Shown here in pieces: positions 62,629 to 64,000 of a stretch of DNA of 64,000 nucleotides. Source of the DNA: Pseudomonas cerasi. Lineage in GTDB: Bacteria; Pseudomonadota; Gammaproteobacteria; Pseudomonadales; Pseudomonadaceae. The notes beneath the pieces are model-generated. The model saw nothing but the letters and a program-made list of their open reading frames with translations, was not told where the DNA came from and ran no database searches. Position numbers and translations under genes: made by a program. The stretch spans positions 4,559,001-4,623,000 of the forward strand of contig NZ_LT222319.1 of the NCBI RefSeq assembly GCF_900074915.1. The letters are read 5' to 3'. How positions within the stretch are numbered: position 1 is the first letter of the stretch; each line of letters begins with the position of its first letter.

Positions 62629-63275
62629 TGCACCGGCTTCTGCGTGGCATCAACGGTAGATTTGGTCTTGGCCACTTCGCCAGCCCAGTTGTTGATGGTG
62701 GTATCCAGGTTGTTGCCGTTGCGCTGCATGGCATCGGCGAACTGATCACGGAACAGCTTGCCGATATTGATACCGTTGATGACAACGTTACGCACTTTCC
62801 ACTCGCCGTTCAGCTTGACCAGCGTGTAGGAAACCGGATAGATCGCGCCGTTATTGCCCTTGACCTGCATGTCAACGCTGGTGCGGTCATCGCCTTCGTC
62901 CTTGGCAGGTGCGACGGTGATGCCCTGGTTGTTGAATTCAAGCAAGGCGTTGCCGTAGAACTGCATCAGGCTGCGCTTGAAGTTTTCCTCGAAACGCTTC
63001 ACCTGTTCAGGGCTCGCCTTGCGGGAGTACTTCACGGTCATGATGCTTTTGGAAATGCCATCGGCATCCACGACAGGACCGACAATGCGGTTCAGTGCAT
63101 CATAGAACGCGCTTGGGTTGGCTTTGTACTGCTCGCGATTGTTCGCCAGGTCACTCAACAGTTCCTTGGTGGTGCGCTCCACCAGGTCATGAGCCGACGG
63201 GGTCGCCGCGGCATTCGCCAGCATTGGCAGAGTGGCCAGCAATACCAGCAGGCCACGGCGCAGAATAGAGATCAT
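62625..63275 (-). CDS. mlaC: Periplasmic phospholipid-binding protein MlaC
   Basis: A 216-residue protein with a signal peptide (MISILRRGLLVLLATLPMLANA) and the MlaC/Tol-Ttg2 fold (SIMTVKYSRKASPEQVKRFEENFKRSL, GEWKVRNVVINGINIGKLFRDQF). It ferries phospholipids between the MlaA complex and the inner-membrane MlaFEDB complex. The gene is known as ttg2D in some pseudomonads. Confidence 0.95.
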   Translation of the reverse strand: MISILRRGLLVLLATLPMLANAAATPSAHDLVERTTKELLSDLANNREQYKANPSAFYDALNRIVGPVVDADGISKSIMTVKYSRKASPEQVKRFEENFKRSLMQFYGNALLEFNNQGITVAPAKDEGDDRTSVDMQVKGNNGAIYPVSYTLVKLNGEWKVRNVVINGINIGKLFRDQFADAMQRNGNNLDTTINNWAGEVAKTKSTVDATQKPVQ

Positions 63276-63285
63276 TTGAAGCTCC

Positions 63286-63753
63286 TCACTTGGCGTCTTT
63301 ACTAACAGTATTGAGCAGGAATTTTCCGATCAGGTCTTCCAGCACCAGCGACGACTGCGTGTCATGGATAGTCCCGCCATCCTTGAGCAGCTTGTCATCG
63401 CCACCGACGCTGAGACCGATGTATTTTTCACCCAGCAAACCGGCAGTCAGAATCGACGCAGTCGAGTCCGAAGGCAGGTTATCGACCTTCTTCTGAATCT
63501 CCAGCGTGACGCGACCGGTAAAGGTATCGCGATCCAGATCGATCGCCGTCACCTTGCCGATCGTGACGCCGGCCATGCTTACTTTGGCTCTGACAGTCAA
63601 ACCGGCAATATTGTCGAAGTAGGCATAAAGTTTATAAGTGTCGGTGCTCGCGCTCGTGCTCAGACCACTGACTCGCAGGGCCAGCAGGAGCAGAGCCAGT
63701 ATCCCCGCCAGCAGGAACAGACCGACTCCGGTTTCGATGGCACGGTTTTGCAT
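63286..63753 (-). CDS. mlaD: Outer-membrane asymmetry MCE-domain protein MlaD
   Basis: A 155-residue protein with one N-terminal helix (VGLFLLAGILALLLLALRV) and one MCE domain (NIAGLTVRAKVSMAGVTIGKVTAIDLD, TAGLLGEKYIGLSVGG). Six copies form the periplasmic ring of MlaFEDB. The ATG shares bases with the mlaE stop. Confidence 0.95.
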   Translation of the reverse strand: MQNRAIETGVGLFLLAGILALLLLALRVSGLSTSASTDTYKLYAYFDNIAGLTVRAKVSMAGVTIGKVTAIDLDRDTFTGRVTLEIQKKVDNLPSDSTASILTAGLLGEKYIGLSVGGDDKLLKDGGTIHDTQSSLVLEDLIGKFLLNTVSKDAK

Positions 63754-64000
63754 CAGAAATCTCCAAACATCAAAGCGGTCAAAATAAAGTCCAGTCCCAG
63801 CACGGCCAACGAGGCGTATACGACGGTTCTGGTCGTCGCGCAACTGATCCCCTCGGAAGTAGGCTCGCAATCGTAACCCTGGAAAACGGCAATCCATGTC
63901 ACCACGAAGGCAAATACGACGCTTTTGATCACCCCATTGAGCACATCGTTCGTGAAAGAAACGCTGTTCTGCATGTTCGACCAGAAAGAACCGTCATAGA
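63753..64000 (-). CDS. mlaE: Phospholipid ABC transporter permease MlaE (C-terminal part)
   Basis: The last 81 or so codons of MlaE, running off the right edge. DGSFWSNMQNSVSFTNDVLNG is the coupling region, FAFVVTWIAVFQGYDCEPTSEGIS is a helix plus the conserved periplasmic loop, and the protein ends LIALMFGDF-like (FILTALMFGDF). With MlaF it powers phospholipid movement. Confidence 0.95.
   Translation of the reverse strand, partial: YDGSFWSNMQNSVSFTNDVLNGVIKSVVFAFVVTWIAVFQGYDCEPTSEGISCATTRTVVYASLAVLGLDFILTALMFGDF

Overview
This window is chromosomal DNA from a fluorescent pseudomonad, most likely of the Pseudomonas syringae group. The inference rests on the gene order (a complete dcw cluster from mraZ to lpxC followed by secA and argJ; mla-ibaG-murA-hisGDC beside algW; a fused cysNC), on protein sequences typical of Pseudomonas, and on a REP family with a GCGAGCTTGCTCGC core. 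No rRNA or tRNA genes were seen. The one RNA gene is RNase P RNA.

Layout. 0-4.4 kb: a short-chain dehydrogenase, a DUF481 exported protein, an alkyltransferase-like DNA-lesion protein, the muropeptide permease AmpG and a small membrane protein. 4.4-8.6 kb: an accessory island of lower and uneven GC. It holds a fragment resembling the C-terminal part of a Tle3-type type VI lipase effector, a frameshifted Tla3 (DUF2875) lipase adaptor, a small lipoprotein and the end of a decayed IS66-family element. Two paralogous copies of the small membrane gene flank it. 8.7-17 kb: MscS channel, YajQ, PanE, an orphan sensor histidine kinase, a cobalamin adenosyltransferase, a Nudix-ThiE fusion, a GST and ArgJ. 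17-38.7 kb: SecA, a DUF721 protein, then the full dcw cluster on the minus strand, starting at a sigma70 promoter with three MraZ boxes. Genes from mraZ to ftsQ overlap or nearly touch.

38.9-46.5 kb: rnpB, then divergent rsmI and lpoA-yraN-gmhA/diaA-dolP, then sspAB and rplM-rpsI. 46.6-56.6 kb: a GlxA-type regulator, ZapE, TrpS, an alpha/beta hydrolase, ZapG (YhcB), the CysD/CysNC sulfate activation enzymes, a Nif3-family protein and the AlgW periplasmic protease. 56.6-57.4 kb: a dense REP/BIME array built from two interleaved repeat families. 57.4-64 kb: hisC, hisD, hisG, murA, ibaG and the mlaBCDE part of the phospholipid-transport operon, all on the minus strand; mlaE runs off the right edge.

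The main theme is envelope construction: septal peptidoglycan synthesis and its precursors, lipid A commitment (LpxC), outer-membrane asymmetry (Mla), cell-wall recycling (AmpG), PBP activation (LpoA) and envelope stress proteolysis (AlgW). The accessory island and the REP array are the least ordinary parts. No wholly new system is claimed. The best candidates for follow-up are the two disrupted type VI effector genes with heptameric homopolymer tracts, and the duplicated flanking genes around that insertion.
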